Shown in pieces: positions 49,077-59,352 of a stretch of DNA of 64,000 bases; position 1 is the first letter of the stretch, and each line of letters begins with the position of its first letter. This DNA is from Streptomyces sp. NRRL F-525. GTDB taxonomy: Bacteria; Actinomycetota; Actinomycetes; Streptomycetales; Streptomycetaceae. Under the pieces are notes generated by a model. The model was given only the letters and a program-made list of their open reading frames with translations, was not told the origin of the DNA and did no database searches. The position numbers were made by a program, and so were the translations under genes. Location: positions 186,001 through 250,000 of the forward strand of contig NZ_JNXE01000007.1 of the NCBI RefSeq assembly GCF_000716605.1, given 5' to 3'.

Positions 49077-51079
49077 AGTACCGCGAGCAGTTCGAGCGCC
49101 GGGTCGTCCGCGAGGACGTCTGGATCCCCACCCGGGACGGAAGGACCCGGCTGCACGCCCGCATCTGGCGGCCCGATGACGCCGAGTCGGATCCCGTGCC
49201 CGCGCTGCTCGAATACCTCCCGTACCGCAAGAGCGACTGGACCGCACCGCGCGACGCCCAGCGCCACCCCTGGTACGCCGGACACGGTTACGCCTCCGTC
49301 CGCGTCGACATCCGGGGCCACGGCGACAGCGAGGGCCTGCCCGGCGACGAGTACGACGCGCAGGAACTCGCCGACGGCGTCGACGTCGTCAACTGGCTTG
49401 CAGCGCAAGCCTGGTGCACCGGCAAGGTCGGCATGTTCGGCATCTCCTGGGGCGGCTTCAACTCCCTCCAGATCGCCGCGCTCGCCCCCGAGCCCCTCAA
49501 GGCGATCGTCACCGTCTGCTCGACCGACGACCGCTACGACAACGACGTCCACTACACGGGCGGCGCCATCCTCGGCATTGACATGCTCGCCTGGGCCGGC
49601 ACCATGCTCGCCTTCGCCTCCCGCCCGCCGGACCCGGCGAGCGTCGGAGCGGACCGCTGGGTACCGATGTGGCGCGAACGCCTCGACGCCCTTGAACCCT
49701 TCCTCCACACCTGGCTCGAACACCAACAGCGCGACGAATACTGGAAGCGCGGCAGCGTCTGTGAGGACTACACCGCGATCGACGCGGCCGTCCTCGCGGT
49801 CGGCGGCTGGAACGACCCGTACCGGGACGCCGTGTTGCGGCTCGTCGAGCACCTGCCCGAGGACCGCGTCCGGGGGATCATCGGCCCGTGGTCGCACCAG
49901 TACCCCGACCGAGGCCTGCCGCCCGGCCCGGCGATCGGCTTCCTCCAGGAGACCCTGCGCTGGTGGGACCAGCACCTCAAGGACATCGACACGGGCGCCA
50001 TGGCGGAGCCCCTGCTGCGGGCCTGGATCACCGACCCGGTCCCGCCGGCGACGTCGTACGACGTGCTGCCCGGCCGTTGGGTGGGTGACGACAAGTGGCC
50101 GAGCCAGAAGGTCAGTTGGGACTCACGTCCCCTCGGCGCAAGTGCGGAGCCCGTCCTCGTACGCTCTCCGCAGCACACCGGCCTCGACGCGGGGCGCTTC
50201 TTCCCCTTCGGCAACGCGAGCGACCTGCCGCCGGACCAGCGGGAGGAGGACGGCCGTTCGGTCTGCTTCGACTCCGAGCCGCTCACCGAACGCGTCGAGA
50301 TCCTCGGCCGACCGCGCGTGCGGCTCCGCCTCGACAGCAGCACCCCGCGCGCCCATGTCATCGCCCGGCTGTGCGACGTGGCGCCGGACGGCTCGTCCAC
50401 GCTCGTCACCCGGGGCGTGCTCAACCTGCTGAGCAGGCACGGCCGTGACCGGGCCGTCGCGTGGACACCGGGGACGTACGAGGACGTCGAGTTCGAGCTG
50501 ACCGGCATCGGCTACGCCGTCCCGCCCGGCCACCGCATCCGGCTCGCCGTCTCCGACACCTACTGGCCGTGGGTCTGGCCGCACGGCGAGCGCGGCGAGC
50601 TGCGGGTCGTACCGGCCGAGAGTGCCGTCCAACTGCCGTTGCGTGAAAGCGGAGTTGAGCCGGAGATCCGTTTCGAGGAGCCCGAACAGGCGACACCGCT
50701 CGACGTGACCTACGACCGGCCCGCCGAGGCGACCCCCGAGCGGCTCGTCACGCAGGATGTCGCCAAGGGGGAGTGGACGCTGGAGGTGGACCCGAACTAC
50801 GGGGGATCGCGGACGTATCCGGATGGGCTGCGCTACGAGGAGAGCGCGCGGGAGACGTACCGCATCCGGAGTGACGACCCGCTGTCCGCGCACGCCGTGT
50901 CGGAGTGGCGGATCCGGTTGCGCCGCGGAGACGGCTACGACGCTGAGATCATGGCGCGGACGGAGCTGCGCGCCACGGCCGCGGACTTCGTCATGGACAG
51001 TCGCGTCGAAGCACGGGCGAACGGAGAGACAGTGGCCGAGCGAGCATGGCACCGCACCACCCCGAGGACGTCGGGATGA
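49073..51079 (+). CDS. CocE/NonD-family alpha/beta hydrolase (X-Pro dipeptidyl-peptidase S15 type)
   Basis: A 668-residue hydrolase. The S15 catalytic domain opens VREDVWIPTRDGRTRLHARI, with the DIRGHGDSEG stretch and nucleophile Ser125 in GMFGISWGGF. GGWNDPYRDAVLRLV carries the Asp, and GPWSHQYPDRG the His. The C-terminal jelly-roll (VRLRLDSSTPRAHVIARLCD, GHRIRLAVSDTYWPW) is typical of cocaine esterase and glutaryl-7-ACA acylase relatives. No signal peptide is seen, so it acts in the cytoplasm on imported material. GTG 49073 has GAAGGAG four bases upstream and overlaps the ATPase stop; its own stop overlaps the TetR ATG. Confidence 0.93.
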   Translation: MKYREQFERRVVREDVWIPTRDGRTRLHARIWRPDDAESDPVPALLEYLPYRKSDWTAPRDAQRHPWYAGHGYASVRVDIRGHGDSEGLPGDEYDAQELADGVDVVNWLAAQAWCTGKVGMFGISWGGFNSLQIAALAPEPLKAIVTVCSTDDRYDNDVHYTGGAILGIDMLAWAGTMLAFASRPPDPASVGADRWVPMWRERLDALEPFLHTWLEHQQRDEYWKRGSVCEDYTAIDAAVLAVGGWNDPYRDAVLRLVEHLPEDRVRGIIGPWSHQYPDRGLPPGPAIGFLQETLRWWDQHLKDIDTGAMAEPLLRAWITDPVPPATSYDVLPGRWVGDDKWPSQKVSWDSRPLGASAEPVLVRSPQHTGLDAGRFFPFGNASDLPPDQREEDGRSVCFDSEPLTERVEILGRPRVRLRLDSSTPRAHVIARLCDVAPDGSSTLVTRGVLNLLSRHGRDRAVAWTPGTYEDVEFELTGIGYAVPPGHRIRLAVSDTYWPWVWPHGERGELRVVPAESAVQLPLRESGVEPEIRFEEPEQATPLDVTYDRPAEATPERLVTQDVAKGEWTLEVDPNYGGSRTYPDGLRYEESARETYRIRSDDPLSAHAVSEWRIRLRRGDGYDAEIMARTELRATAADFVMDSRVEARANGETVAERAWHRTTPRTSG

Positions 51080-51738
51080 CGGCCGCCAAGCAGCCGGCAG
51101 CGAAGTCTCCGCGACGTGCGGTCGCCGCCGCCGACCGCACCCGGCAGCCCACCGAGGTGCGCCGTCGGCTCATCGTCGAGGCGGCCGTCCCGTTGATAGC
51201 GGAACGTGGCTACGCCGCCGTCGGGGTGCGGGACGTGGCGGCGGCGGCCGGGGTCTCCGTCGGCACCGTGACGTATCACTTCGGCAGTGTGCAGGAGATC
51301 CTCTCCGAGGCGATGGTCCTCCATATCGAGCGCTACTACGCCGAGTTGAGCGAGGCGGCCGAGCAGGCGACGAGCGGGGCCGAGGCGCTGCGGCTGCTCG
51401 TCGACGCGCTCTTCACCGAGGACACCGACCGGCACTGGCGCATGTGGTTCGACTACTGGAACGCGGGCGAACAGGGCACGGACGCGGCCTTCAGCGGCGG
51501 CCAGGCCCACCGCTACGAGACCTGGCACCAGCAGATCCGTGCCCTTGCCCAACGGGGCGTCACCGACGGCGAGTTCGACGCCGACGACCTCGACGGATTC
51601 ACGGTCCGTTTCGCCGCTCTCGCCGACGGCCTCGCCCTGCAACGGCTGCGCCAGGCGCCGCCGTTGAGCACCCAGGACGCCCGTCGGCACCTCAACCGGC
51701 TCATCGAGACGGAGCTTGGGCGCCGATCACCCGAGTGA
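51076..51738 (+). CDS. TetR-family regulator of the peptide-ABC/hydrolase operon
   Basis: A 220-residue TetR protein. After a 30-residue basic arm, the DNA-binding domain reads VRRRLIVEAAVPLIAERGYA, AVGVRDVAAAAGVSVGTVTY, HFGSVQEILSEAM. The C-terminal helical domain (HWRMWFDYWNAGEQGTDAAF) belongs to the BetI-like TetR_C_6 group. ATG 51076 overlaps the hydrolase stop in ATGA, making it the last gene of the operon. It probably represses the operon through the dyad at 43879-43898 and responds to the imported solute or its hydrolysis product. The 3' end overlaps the convergent lipoprotein gene by 38 bases. Confidence 0.93.
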   Translation: MTAAKQPAAKSPRRAVAAADRTRQPTEVRRRLIVEAAVPLIAERGYAAVGVRDVAAAAGVSVGTVTYHFGSVQEILSEAMVLHIERYYAELSEAAEQATSGAEALRLLVDALFTEDTDRHWRMWFDYWNAGEQGTDAAFSGGQAHRYETWHQQIRALAQRGVTDGEFDADDLDGFTVRFAALADGLALQRLRQAPPLSTQDARRHLNRLIETELGRRSPE

Positions 51739-52612
51739 TCTCCCGGGCGATCCGCAGAATGCCGGGGGAGGGGACCGGGCACGGCCTGGGCGTCGAGGTC
51801 GTCGGTGCGAGGCAGAAGTGCAGGTAGTCCGAGTCGAGGTGCAGGGCCGTGCGGCCGTTGCCCGGCTGGGTGCAGTAGTCGGGGTGGGCGCGTTCGTAGG
51901 CGGTGCAGGGGAGGTACTGGGTCCAGGTGTAGCGGGCGTCGGGCGGGCTCACGGTCTTCCCCGCGTCGGCGACGAGGTCGCCCGCTGACCTGGCCTGAGA
52001 CTTGTAGAGCGCGTTCACGTTCCGGACGCGCTCGGGCGTGATCGGGTCGGGGCCCTGCAACACCCAGACGATCGTGGGCCGTTGGGCCCCTCCGGCGGTC
52101 GCGATCTGCGCGGTGAGCTTCCTGAGGTCGGCCGCGTACCGGTCGAAGTACGCCTCCCGGTCGGCGTCGTACGTGATCCCGTCCATGCAGGGCGTATAGC
52201 CCCACGCGTTGCCCCAGAACTGCAGCACCACGAAGTCCGGGTGCAGCGCACGCACCAGCACGGCCGCCTTGTCCCCGGCCGGGACCAGCGAACCCTCCTT
52301 GGCGCCTTCCAGGTAGTCGCACGGCGTGGTCCCGGAGTACGGGGCGCTCGTGTACGTCGCGTCCAACTCGCCGCGTAATTCCCGTCCGAGCACGTTCTGG
52401 CTCTCCATGGCGAGGGAGTCGCCGAGATACAGCACGCTGGGCGCCGACTTCACCACCGGGGCACTGCTCGGTGAGACCGGCGCCTGCCGTTGTGTGGTGG
52501 TCGGCACGGACGGGGTGGGCGGGGCGACCTCGGGCCCGGACGCCGGGTCCGTGCACGCGCCGAGCAGCAACACCGCGGCCACTGCCACACCCACGATCCA
52601 TGGCTTCGACAT
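51701..52612 (-). CDS. SGNH/GDSL-type hydrolase lipoprotein with a TTA codon
   Basis: A 303-residue lipoprotein. MSKPWIVGVAVAAVLLLGAC is a lipoprotein signal with Cys20, followed by a Pro/Thr/Ser linker. The SGNH blocks are LYLGDSLAMES with Ser66, the FWGNAWG block with the oxyanion Asn, and SDYLHFC near the end with the Asp-x-x-His pair. It may de-acylate an extracellular or cell-wall glycan. Codon 79 (52376-52378) is TTA, predicting bldA dependence. GGGAG lies seven bases before ATG 52612. It converges with the TetR gene, the coding ends overlapping by 38 bases. Confidence 0.88.
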   Translation of the reverse strand: MSKPWIVGVAVAAVLLLGACTDPASGPEVAPPTPSVPTTTQRQAPVSPSSAPVVKSAPSVLYLGDSLAMESQNVLGRELRGELDATYTSAPYSGTTPCDYLEGAKEGSLVPAGDKAAVLVRALHPDFVVLQFWGNAWGYTPCMDGITYDADREAYFDRYAADLRKLTAQIATAGGAQRPTIVWVLQGPDPITPERVRNVNALYKSQARSAGDLVADAGKTVSPPDARYTWTQYLPCTAYERAHPDYCTQPGNGRTALHLDSDYLHFCLAPTTSTPRPCPVPSPGILRIAREITRVIGAQAPSR

Positions 52613-52693
52613 ACGCCAACTCCCGCCCCGGGCACCGGAAAACGGCCCCTCAGGCAAGCACAGCCGAGCGACGGGAGGAAGACGCCCGACCAA

Positions 52694-54358
<1,665 letters not shown>

Positions 54359-54366
54359 GACGGCTC

Positions 54367-55041
54367 TCAGGGGTCGAGGCGGTAGCCGTAGCCGCGGACC
54401 GTGGTGATCCGGGGTGCGGGCGTGGGGAGTGCCGCGAGCTTGACGCGCAGGCGGTACACGTGCTCGATCACGGTCGCGGGCTGCTGCCAGGAGGCGCCCC
54501 AGATCCGTTCCAGCACCTGCTCCGTGGAGAACACCCGGCCGGGCGCCTCGCCGAGCATCTCCAACAGGGCGTACTCCTTGGGCCGTAGCGTCAGGAAGAC
54601 GCCGTCGGCGGACGCCTGGCGGGCCGCCGTGTCGATCCGCAGCGAACCGACCTGGAACACCGCCGGGACCTCCGGAGGCTGCGATCTGCGCAGCACGGCC
54701 CGGATGCGGGCCACCAACTCCCGCTGGGAGAACGGCTTGACCAGGTAGTCGTCGGCGCCGATCTCCAGTCCCGCCACCCGGTCGGCCTCCGCGCCCCGTC
54801 CGGTGACCACGATGACCGGGAGGCGGCTGGTGGACCGCAGCGCGCGCAGGAGTTCCAGGCCGCTGCCGTCCGGCAGGCCCAGGTCGAGGACGGCGAGATC
54901 GACGCGGCTCTCGTAGAGGACGGACTTGCCGGCGCGGGCGTCCATGGCCCAGGTGACGGTGAATCCCTCGCGTTCCAGATAGGAACGGCACATCAGTGCG
55001 AAATCGGGTTCGTCCTCGATCAGGGCGAGGTGCGGACGCAT
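54367..55041 (-). CDS. OmpR/PhoB-family response regulator
   Basis: A 224-residue regulator. The receiver (MRPHLALIEDEPDFALMCRS) has phospho-acceptor Asp53 in LAVLDLGLPDGSG, a Thr in IVVTGRG and Lys in YLVKPF. The winged helix reads FLTLRPKEYALLEMLGEAPG, VLERIWGASWQQPATVIEHV, and ITTVRGYGYRLDP. It is the first gene of the pair with the hybrid kinase and is divergent from the STAS gene with 232 bases between. Its targets are unknown. Confidence 0.94.
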   Translation of the reverse strand: MRPHLALIEDEPDFALMCRSYLEREGFTVTWAMDARAGKSVLYESRVDLAVLDLGLPDGSGLELLRALRSTSRLPVIVVTGRGAEADRVAGLEIGADDYLVKPFSQRELVARIRAVLRRSQPPEVPAVFQVGSLRIDTAARQASADGVFLTLRPKEYALLEMLGEAPGRVFSTEQVLERIWGASWQQPATVIEHVYRLRVKLAALPTPAPRITTVRGYGYRLDP

Positions 55042-55273
55042 TCCGGATCACCTGGCCCAACTGCGGCCCGCTCGTTGTGTCGCTGATGAGCGGGCGTTGA
55101 TGCCCCGACCATGTGGCGAAGGTAGAACAGTTGGTACCCACGGTTCAAGGGGGAGCCGCTCGGGGGGAGTTCCGGCGCGGGCTCGTGCGGTGCGGGGATG
55201 TCGAAGCCGCCGCACGGACCCGCGCCGGATCGCGCGCCCGCGCGCGGACGGCACGGAACGGGGACGGAACACC

Positions 55274-55720
55274 TTGTACGAGAACAGCCTGTTGCCCGAG
55301 AACACCCTGTTGCACGAGAGCGGCCTGTTGCACGAGAGCGGCCTGGAGCCGGTGCCCACCCCGGCCTGGCCCGCACCCGGCGAACACGCCCTGCTGGGCG
55401 CGCGGGACGGCTTGTTGGTGGTCGACCTGCACGGGGATGTCGACCTCGCGACCGCGACCCCGCTGCGCGAGTGGCTGGACTCGGTGGTGGCGCTGCGCGC
55501 GCCCGCCTACGTCGTCGATCTGCGCCGCACCACGTTCATCGACTCCACCGGGCTCAACCTGGTGCTGCGCTTCCGCCGCAGGGTGCGGGAGTCCGAGGCG
55601 GGCTTCGCCGTGGTGTGTGCCCCGCGGACCGTGCGCCTGTTGCGGGCGCACGGCACGCTGGACGTACTCGATCCGGTACCCGGTCTCCCGGAGGCGGCCT
55701 CCAGGATCGCCGGACGCTGA
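55274..55720 (+). CDS. STAS-domain anti-sigma factor antagonist with N-terminal 6-residue repeats
   Basis: A 148-residue protein. Residues 45-140 are the STAS domain: GLLVVDLHGDVDLATATPL, AYVVDLRRTTFIDSTGLNLV with the phosphorylatable Ser91, and FAVVCAPRTVRLLRAHGTLD. Residues 4-24 consist of a repeated six-residue unit (NSLLPE, NTLLHE, SGLLHE, then SGL), encoded by 18-bp tandem repeats at 55283-55348. No ATG or GTG fits the start well; TTG 55274 follows a GGGGACGGA purine run. It is divergent from the response regulator. It would bind an anti-sigma ATPase; one such protein is encoded at 34826, but no link is shown. Confidence 0.82.
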   Translation: MYENSLLPENTLLHESGLLHESGLEPVPTPAWPAPGEHALLGARDGLLVVDLHGDVDLATATPLREWLDSVVALRAPAYVVDLRRTTFIDSTGLNLVLRFRRRVRESEAGFAVVCAPRTVRLLRAHGTLDVLDPVPGLPEAASRIAGR

Positions 55721-55723
55721 GCC

Positions 55724-56599
55724 TCAGACCCGGTCGGCCGCGATCAGCAGATACTGGAAACTGCCGTTGCGGTAGGCGTCCAGGAAGGTGTCCTCGATCC
55801 CCGTCACCAGATGGTCGGCCTGCTTGCGCAGCGCCCAGTAGGGGATCGTGTCCTCGGTGAGGTCCTGGACGTGGACCGGCACCAGCCGGTTGCGGGCCAT
55901 CGCACGGAAGTACTCCGACCTGGGGTGGATGTCGCAGATGTAGTGGGCGTTGATGAGGGACACCTCGCGCGAGGCCCGGCCGTAGGTGTCGTTGTAGCAG
56001 CCGGTGATCACCACATAGCGTCCGCCCCGGCGCAGCAGCCGGGCGTGCTCGGCGAACAGCAGGTCCAACTCCACATACATCGTGGACTCGTTGTTCCAGG
56101 ACGCGGCGAACTCACCTGTCGGGAAGCCGGTGTCGAGCATGTTCCGGTGGTGGTAGCGCACCTTGCCGTCGATGCCCCGCTTACGCGCCTGCGCGTTGGC
56201 GAACTCGGCCTGCTTGGCGGAGATCGTGACCCCGTCGGCCCGGCAGCCATACCGCAGATGGGCTACGACACTGCCGCCGCCGCGCCCGCAGCCCGCGTCG
56301 AACACCCGGTCGTCCGGGGTGAGTTGGCCCAGGTGCGAGGCGAGGAGGTCGGCCTGCGCGTGTTCCAGGCGGTGCAGTTCGGCGGTGAGCCGCTCACGGC
56401 GTCGGACGGGGTCGGGCTCGTCGAGTACCGACTCGTCGGCCCCGCCGATCCCGTAGTGGTGGTGGTACAGGTCGTCGATCTGTCCGAGGTCGAGGTTGAC
56501 CGGGTTCTCTTCGGCGTTCCAGTAGTCCGCGACACGGTTCTGGTACGTGGACTGGGTCGGCACCGGGGCTGTGGTGGGGCCGGCGTCGGCAGTGGTCAA
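55724..56599 (-). CDS. gppmt: Geranyl diphosphate 2-C-methyltransferase
   Basis: A 291-residue SAM enzyme that adds a methyl to C2 of geranyl diphosphate, the first step of 2-methylisoborneol-type terpenes. RVADYWNAEENPVNLDLGQI, DDLYHHHYGIGGADESV, VFDAGCGRGGGSVVAHLRYG (SAM motif), ASWNNESTMYV and YRNGSFQYLLIAADRV correspond closely to what I remember of the Streptomyces coelicolor enzyme SCO7701, of nearly the same length. TTG 56599 is the start, with GGAG six bases before it. It is the last gene of the three-gene operon, 49 bases after the cyclase stop. Confidence 0.94.
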   Translation of the reverse strand: MTTADAGPTTAPVPTQSTYQNRVADYWNAEENPVNLDLGQIDDLYHHHYGIGGADESVLDEPDPVRRRERLTAELHRLEHAQADLLASHLGQLTPDDRVFDAGCGRGGGSVVAHLRYGCRADGVTISAKQAEFANAQARKRGIDGKVRYHHRNMLDTGFPTGEFAASWNNESTMYVELDLLFAEHARLLRRGGRYVVITGCYNDTYGRASREVSLINAHYICDIHPRSEYFRAMARNRLVPVHVQDLTEDTIPYWALRKQADHLVTGIEDTFLDAYRNGSFQYLLIAADRV

Positions 56600-56648
56600 C
56601 GGTGACTCCTAGCGTCGTACGTCTGACGAGTTGTCAGGGGCCGTTCTG

Positions 56649-57683
56649 CTACCAGTAGTTGGGCAGGTGGTACCGGTGGCTGTTGGTCGCGTGCCACTCG
56701 TGGTTGCCGGCCACCCACGCGGCCAGACCCTGGGTGTAGCGCTCGACGAGGGGCGAGGCGGCGGACAGGACCGCGGACTCCTCCTCGAAGGCGTCCATGA
56801 TCCGGTTGTGGATCTCGACCGACTTCAAGTAGGCCGCCTTCAGGCCGCGCCGGTCGTTGGCGGCGACGACCTGGGGGAGGTTGAGGTGGTCGGGTTCGGA
56901 CAGTTCCTTGGTGAAGGAGTAGAGGTCGTTGACGATCGTGGTGGCGTTGCAGGCCAGGGCAGTCACCCGCTGGATCTCGGGCCGGGCGTAGACCGGTTCG
57001 GGCAGTTCGTAGCCGTCGATCGCGTCCACGATCGACAGACAGGGGCGGAAGTTGTTGAACTGCCGCATCACCAGGTACTCCCAGACACGCGGCTTGTACC
57101 GGGTCTCGGCCCAGGCGGCCTCGGCGAGATAGCCGAGGTGGAGCCGGGCGATGTCGTGCACGAACCGGTCGGTCTGGCTGGGGGTGGCGAGGAGGGCGTA
57201 GTCCTTGAGGGCGAAGTGGTACGAGCGGCGCGGGCCGTCCGCCTGTACGCCGTGCCGCCACTCCTCCTCGTACTCGGGGGTGGAGTGGAACGGGTCGAGC
57301 GCCGACTGCCCGAAGATCAGCCGTCCGCCCAGGCCGCGGTGCGAGCCGCCCTTGCCCTCGTCCTCCTCGCAGTAGCAGTTGTCGACGATGTTCTCGGCGA
57401 GCAGCAACTTGCCTGCTGCGGTGAGCCGTTCGAGGTCGAGCGCCCCCGGGTGCTGGAGCACCACGGCCCGGCCGAACTGGAACCCGGCAAAGTCCCCGTC
57501 CCACGCGGCCGGGAACAGATCGAGCTCGCGGGCCCAGGCCTCCAGCCTGCGGTCGATCTCCGCCGCCTTCTCCGGGTCGGCGGGGGCCACGGGCTGGTAC
57601 TTGAGGCCGGGGATCGCGCCGGTGCGCCGGGCTCGTACGGCGCCGGCCAGGTTCGGCGGACCGGGCAGCGAGAGGGACGTCAT
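56649..57683 (-). CDS. 2-Methylisoborneol synthase-like terpene cyclase with short N-terminus
   Basis: A 344-residue class I terpene cyclase acting on 2-methyl-GPP. LHLGYLAEAAWAETRY, WEYLVMRQFNNFRPC and NDLYSFTKE (Asn252, Ser256, Glu260, the NSE metal triad) match 2-methylisoborneol synthases. The Asp-rich motif reads VDNCYCEED from Asp101, where the known synthases have DDCYCED, so the second Asp is Asn. Known synthases have a disordered, Pro-rich N-terminus of roughly 100 residues; only about 40 precede the fold here, beginning SLSLPGPPNLAGA. The product is probably 2-methylisoborneol or a relative such as 2-methylenebornane. ATG 57683 follows GGAG. Confidence 0.92.
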   Translation of the reverse strand: MTSLSLPGPPNLAGAVRARRTGAIPGLKYQPVAPADPEKAAEIDRRLEAWARELDLFPAAWDGDFAGFQFGRAVVLQHPGALDLERLTAAGKLLLAENIVDNCYCEEDEGKGGSHRGLGGRLIFGQSALDPFHSTPEYEEEWRHGVQADGPRRSYHFALKDYALLATPSQTDRFVHDIARLHLGYLAEAAWAETRYKPRVWEYLVMRQFNNFRPCLSIVDAIDGYELPEPVYARPEIQRVTALACNATTIVNDLYSFTKELSEPDHLNLPQVVAANDRRGLKAAYLKSVEIHNRIMDAFEEESAVLSAASPLVERYTQGLAAWVAGNHEWHATNSHRYHLPNYW

Positions 57684-57699
57684 GAGGTGCTCCAGGCCG

Positions 57700-59142
57700 T
57701 CATTCGGCCGTCCGGCCGATCTGGACGTTCTCGAGGATCCCGGCCGCGTCGGGGACCAGGATGGCCATCGAGTAGTACGCGGTGACGAGGTAGCGGATGA
57801 TCGCGGCCGAGTCGATGCCCATGAAGCGCACGTTCAGACCGGGCTGAAACTCCTCGGGGATACCGGTCTGGAACAGCCCGACGACACCCTGGTCGGCCTC
57901 CCCGGTGCGCAGCGCGATGATGCTGCTGGTGTGCTGCGGGGTGATCGGGATCTTGCCGCACGGGAAGAACGGGACACCGCGCCAGGCCGGGATCTCGTGC
58001 CCTTCGACGTTCACCGTGCCGGGCACCAGACCGCGCCGGTTGCACTGCCGGAAGAAGGCCGAGATCGCCTTCGGATGGGCGAGGAAGAGCCGCGTCTTGC
58101 GCCGCATCGCGAGCAGTTCGTCGAGGTCGTCCGGGGTCGGCGGGCCGGTGAAGGTGCTGATGCGCTGGGTGTAGTCGACGCTGTGCAGCAGCCCGAACTC
58201 CCGGTTGTTGACCAGCTCCCACTCCTGCCGCTCGCGGATCTCCTCGATGGTGAGCCGGAGTTGCTGCTGGGTCTGGTCCATCGGGTCGTTGTAGAGGTCG
58301 GCGACCCTGGTGTGCACCCGCAGCACGGTCTGGGTGAGCGACAACTCGTACTCGCGCGGGGAGAGTTCGTAGTCGACGAAGCCGCCTGGCAGCGTCGGCT
58401 CGCCCACATGGCCGGCCTGGATCGGGACGTCGGCCTCGCCCTTGCGGTTCATCGGCAGCCGCTGCCGCTCGGCGTACGCCTCCAGATGTGCGGCCAACGA
58501 CGGTACGCGGTCGGTGAATTCGGCTACGACGTCCCAGGGCAGGACGAGCAGGACGCCCGCGGTCTCGGCCCGCACGGAACTCAGCCACAGGGGGTCGGAC
58601 TGCCCTATCGCCTCGTCGCCCATCTGGTCGCCGTCGGTGACGACACCGAGGATCTCCTCCTCGTCGTACTTGCCGGCGGTAAAGCGGGTGAAGCGGCCGT
58701 GCGCGACCAAGTAGGCCTCGGTGACGGGCTGTCCGGCCTCGAAGAGGATCTGCCCGGCCCGTACCTCCCGGACCCGGAAGCGGCCCGCGATCTCCCTCAG
58801 GACCTCCGTGTCGGGGTACCCGCGCAGCACCGGCAGTTCGGTGAGTGTCTCGGGGATGACCTTGATGTCGTCGGCGCCGTTCTGCTCGAACTGCACCCGG
58901 CCGCGGCCGACGCTGAGCTGGAGCCGGCGGTTGACCCGGTAGGCCCCGCCCCGCACGTCCACCCAGGGCAGCATCTTCAGCAGCCACCGTGAGGTGATGG
59001 CCTGCATCTGCGGTTCGGACTTGGTGGTCGTGGCGAGCTGACGTGCCGCCAGGGTGCTGAGACTGGTGAGTTGACCGTTGCCGGGTGCCGAGGGGTCGGG
59101 TTCGTCGGTGGCGGATCCGTGGGCGCTTTCCGGAGTGGACAC
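57700..59142 (-). CDS. Family 2B encapsulin shell protein with cyclic-nucleotide-binding domain (EshA-like)
   Basis: A 480-residue protein combining an HK97-type shell fold with an inserted cNMP-binding domain (about 110-220: [38 protein letters not shown]). The C-terminal half ([60 protein letters not shown]) is that of the EshA/SCO7699-type proteins encoded beside 2-methylisoborneol synthases. These assemble into nanocompartments that load the cyclase through its disordered N-terminus. GTG 59142 is chosen over the longer frame because GGAGGG lies just before it. It is the first gene of the operon, 16 bases before the cyclase start. Confidence 0.92.
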   Translation of the reverse strand: MSTPESAHGSATDEPDPSAPGNGQLTSLSTLAARQLATTTKSEPQMQAITSRWLLKMLPWVDVRGGAYRVNRRLQLSVGRGRVQFEQNGADDIKVIPETLTELPVLRGYPDTEVLREIAGRFRVREVRAGQILFEAGQPVTEAYLVAHGRFTRFTAGKYDEEEILGVVTDGDQMGDEAIGQSDPLWLSSVRAETAGVLLVLPWDVVAEFTDRVPSLAAHLEAYAERQRLPMNRKGEADVPIQAGHVGEPTLPGGFVDYELSPREYELSLTQTVLRVHTRVADLYNDPMDQTQQQLRLTIEEIRERQEWELVNNREFGLLHSVDYTQRISTFTGPPTPDDLDELLAMRRKTRLFLAHPKAISAFFRQCNRRGLVPGTVNVEGHEIPAWRGVPFFPCGKIPITPQHTSSIIALRTGEADQGVVGLFQTGIPEEFQPGLNVRFMGIDSAAIIRYLVTAYYSMAILVPDAAGILENVQIGRTAE

Positions 59143-59352
59143 ATTCCCTCCCGGGAGGTGAACAGGGGTGAGCGCGTCGTCGGTGTACAAGCCAAACAGT
59201 CCTGCCCAGGACCGGTAACCGCGCGCAAGGGGCGGGTTCACGCCCTGGAGTGTGTAAACCGTCGATCGAGGCGGGGAGGGGAAGAGATCCTTCCCGTGCC
59301 CCGGCGCGCGGGGCGCGCGAACACCTCGCCTGCGCGAAGTTCCGTGCGCCGC

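Noticed and set aside
55100..55273. Longer STAS protein from starts at 55097 or 55190
   Set aside because: The added residues are Arg-rich and without structure; purine-rich sequence lies just before TTG 55274.
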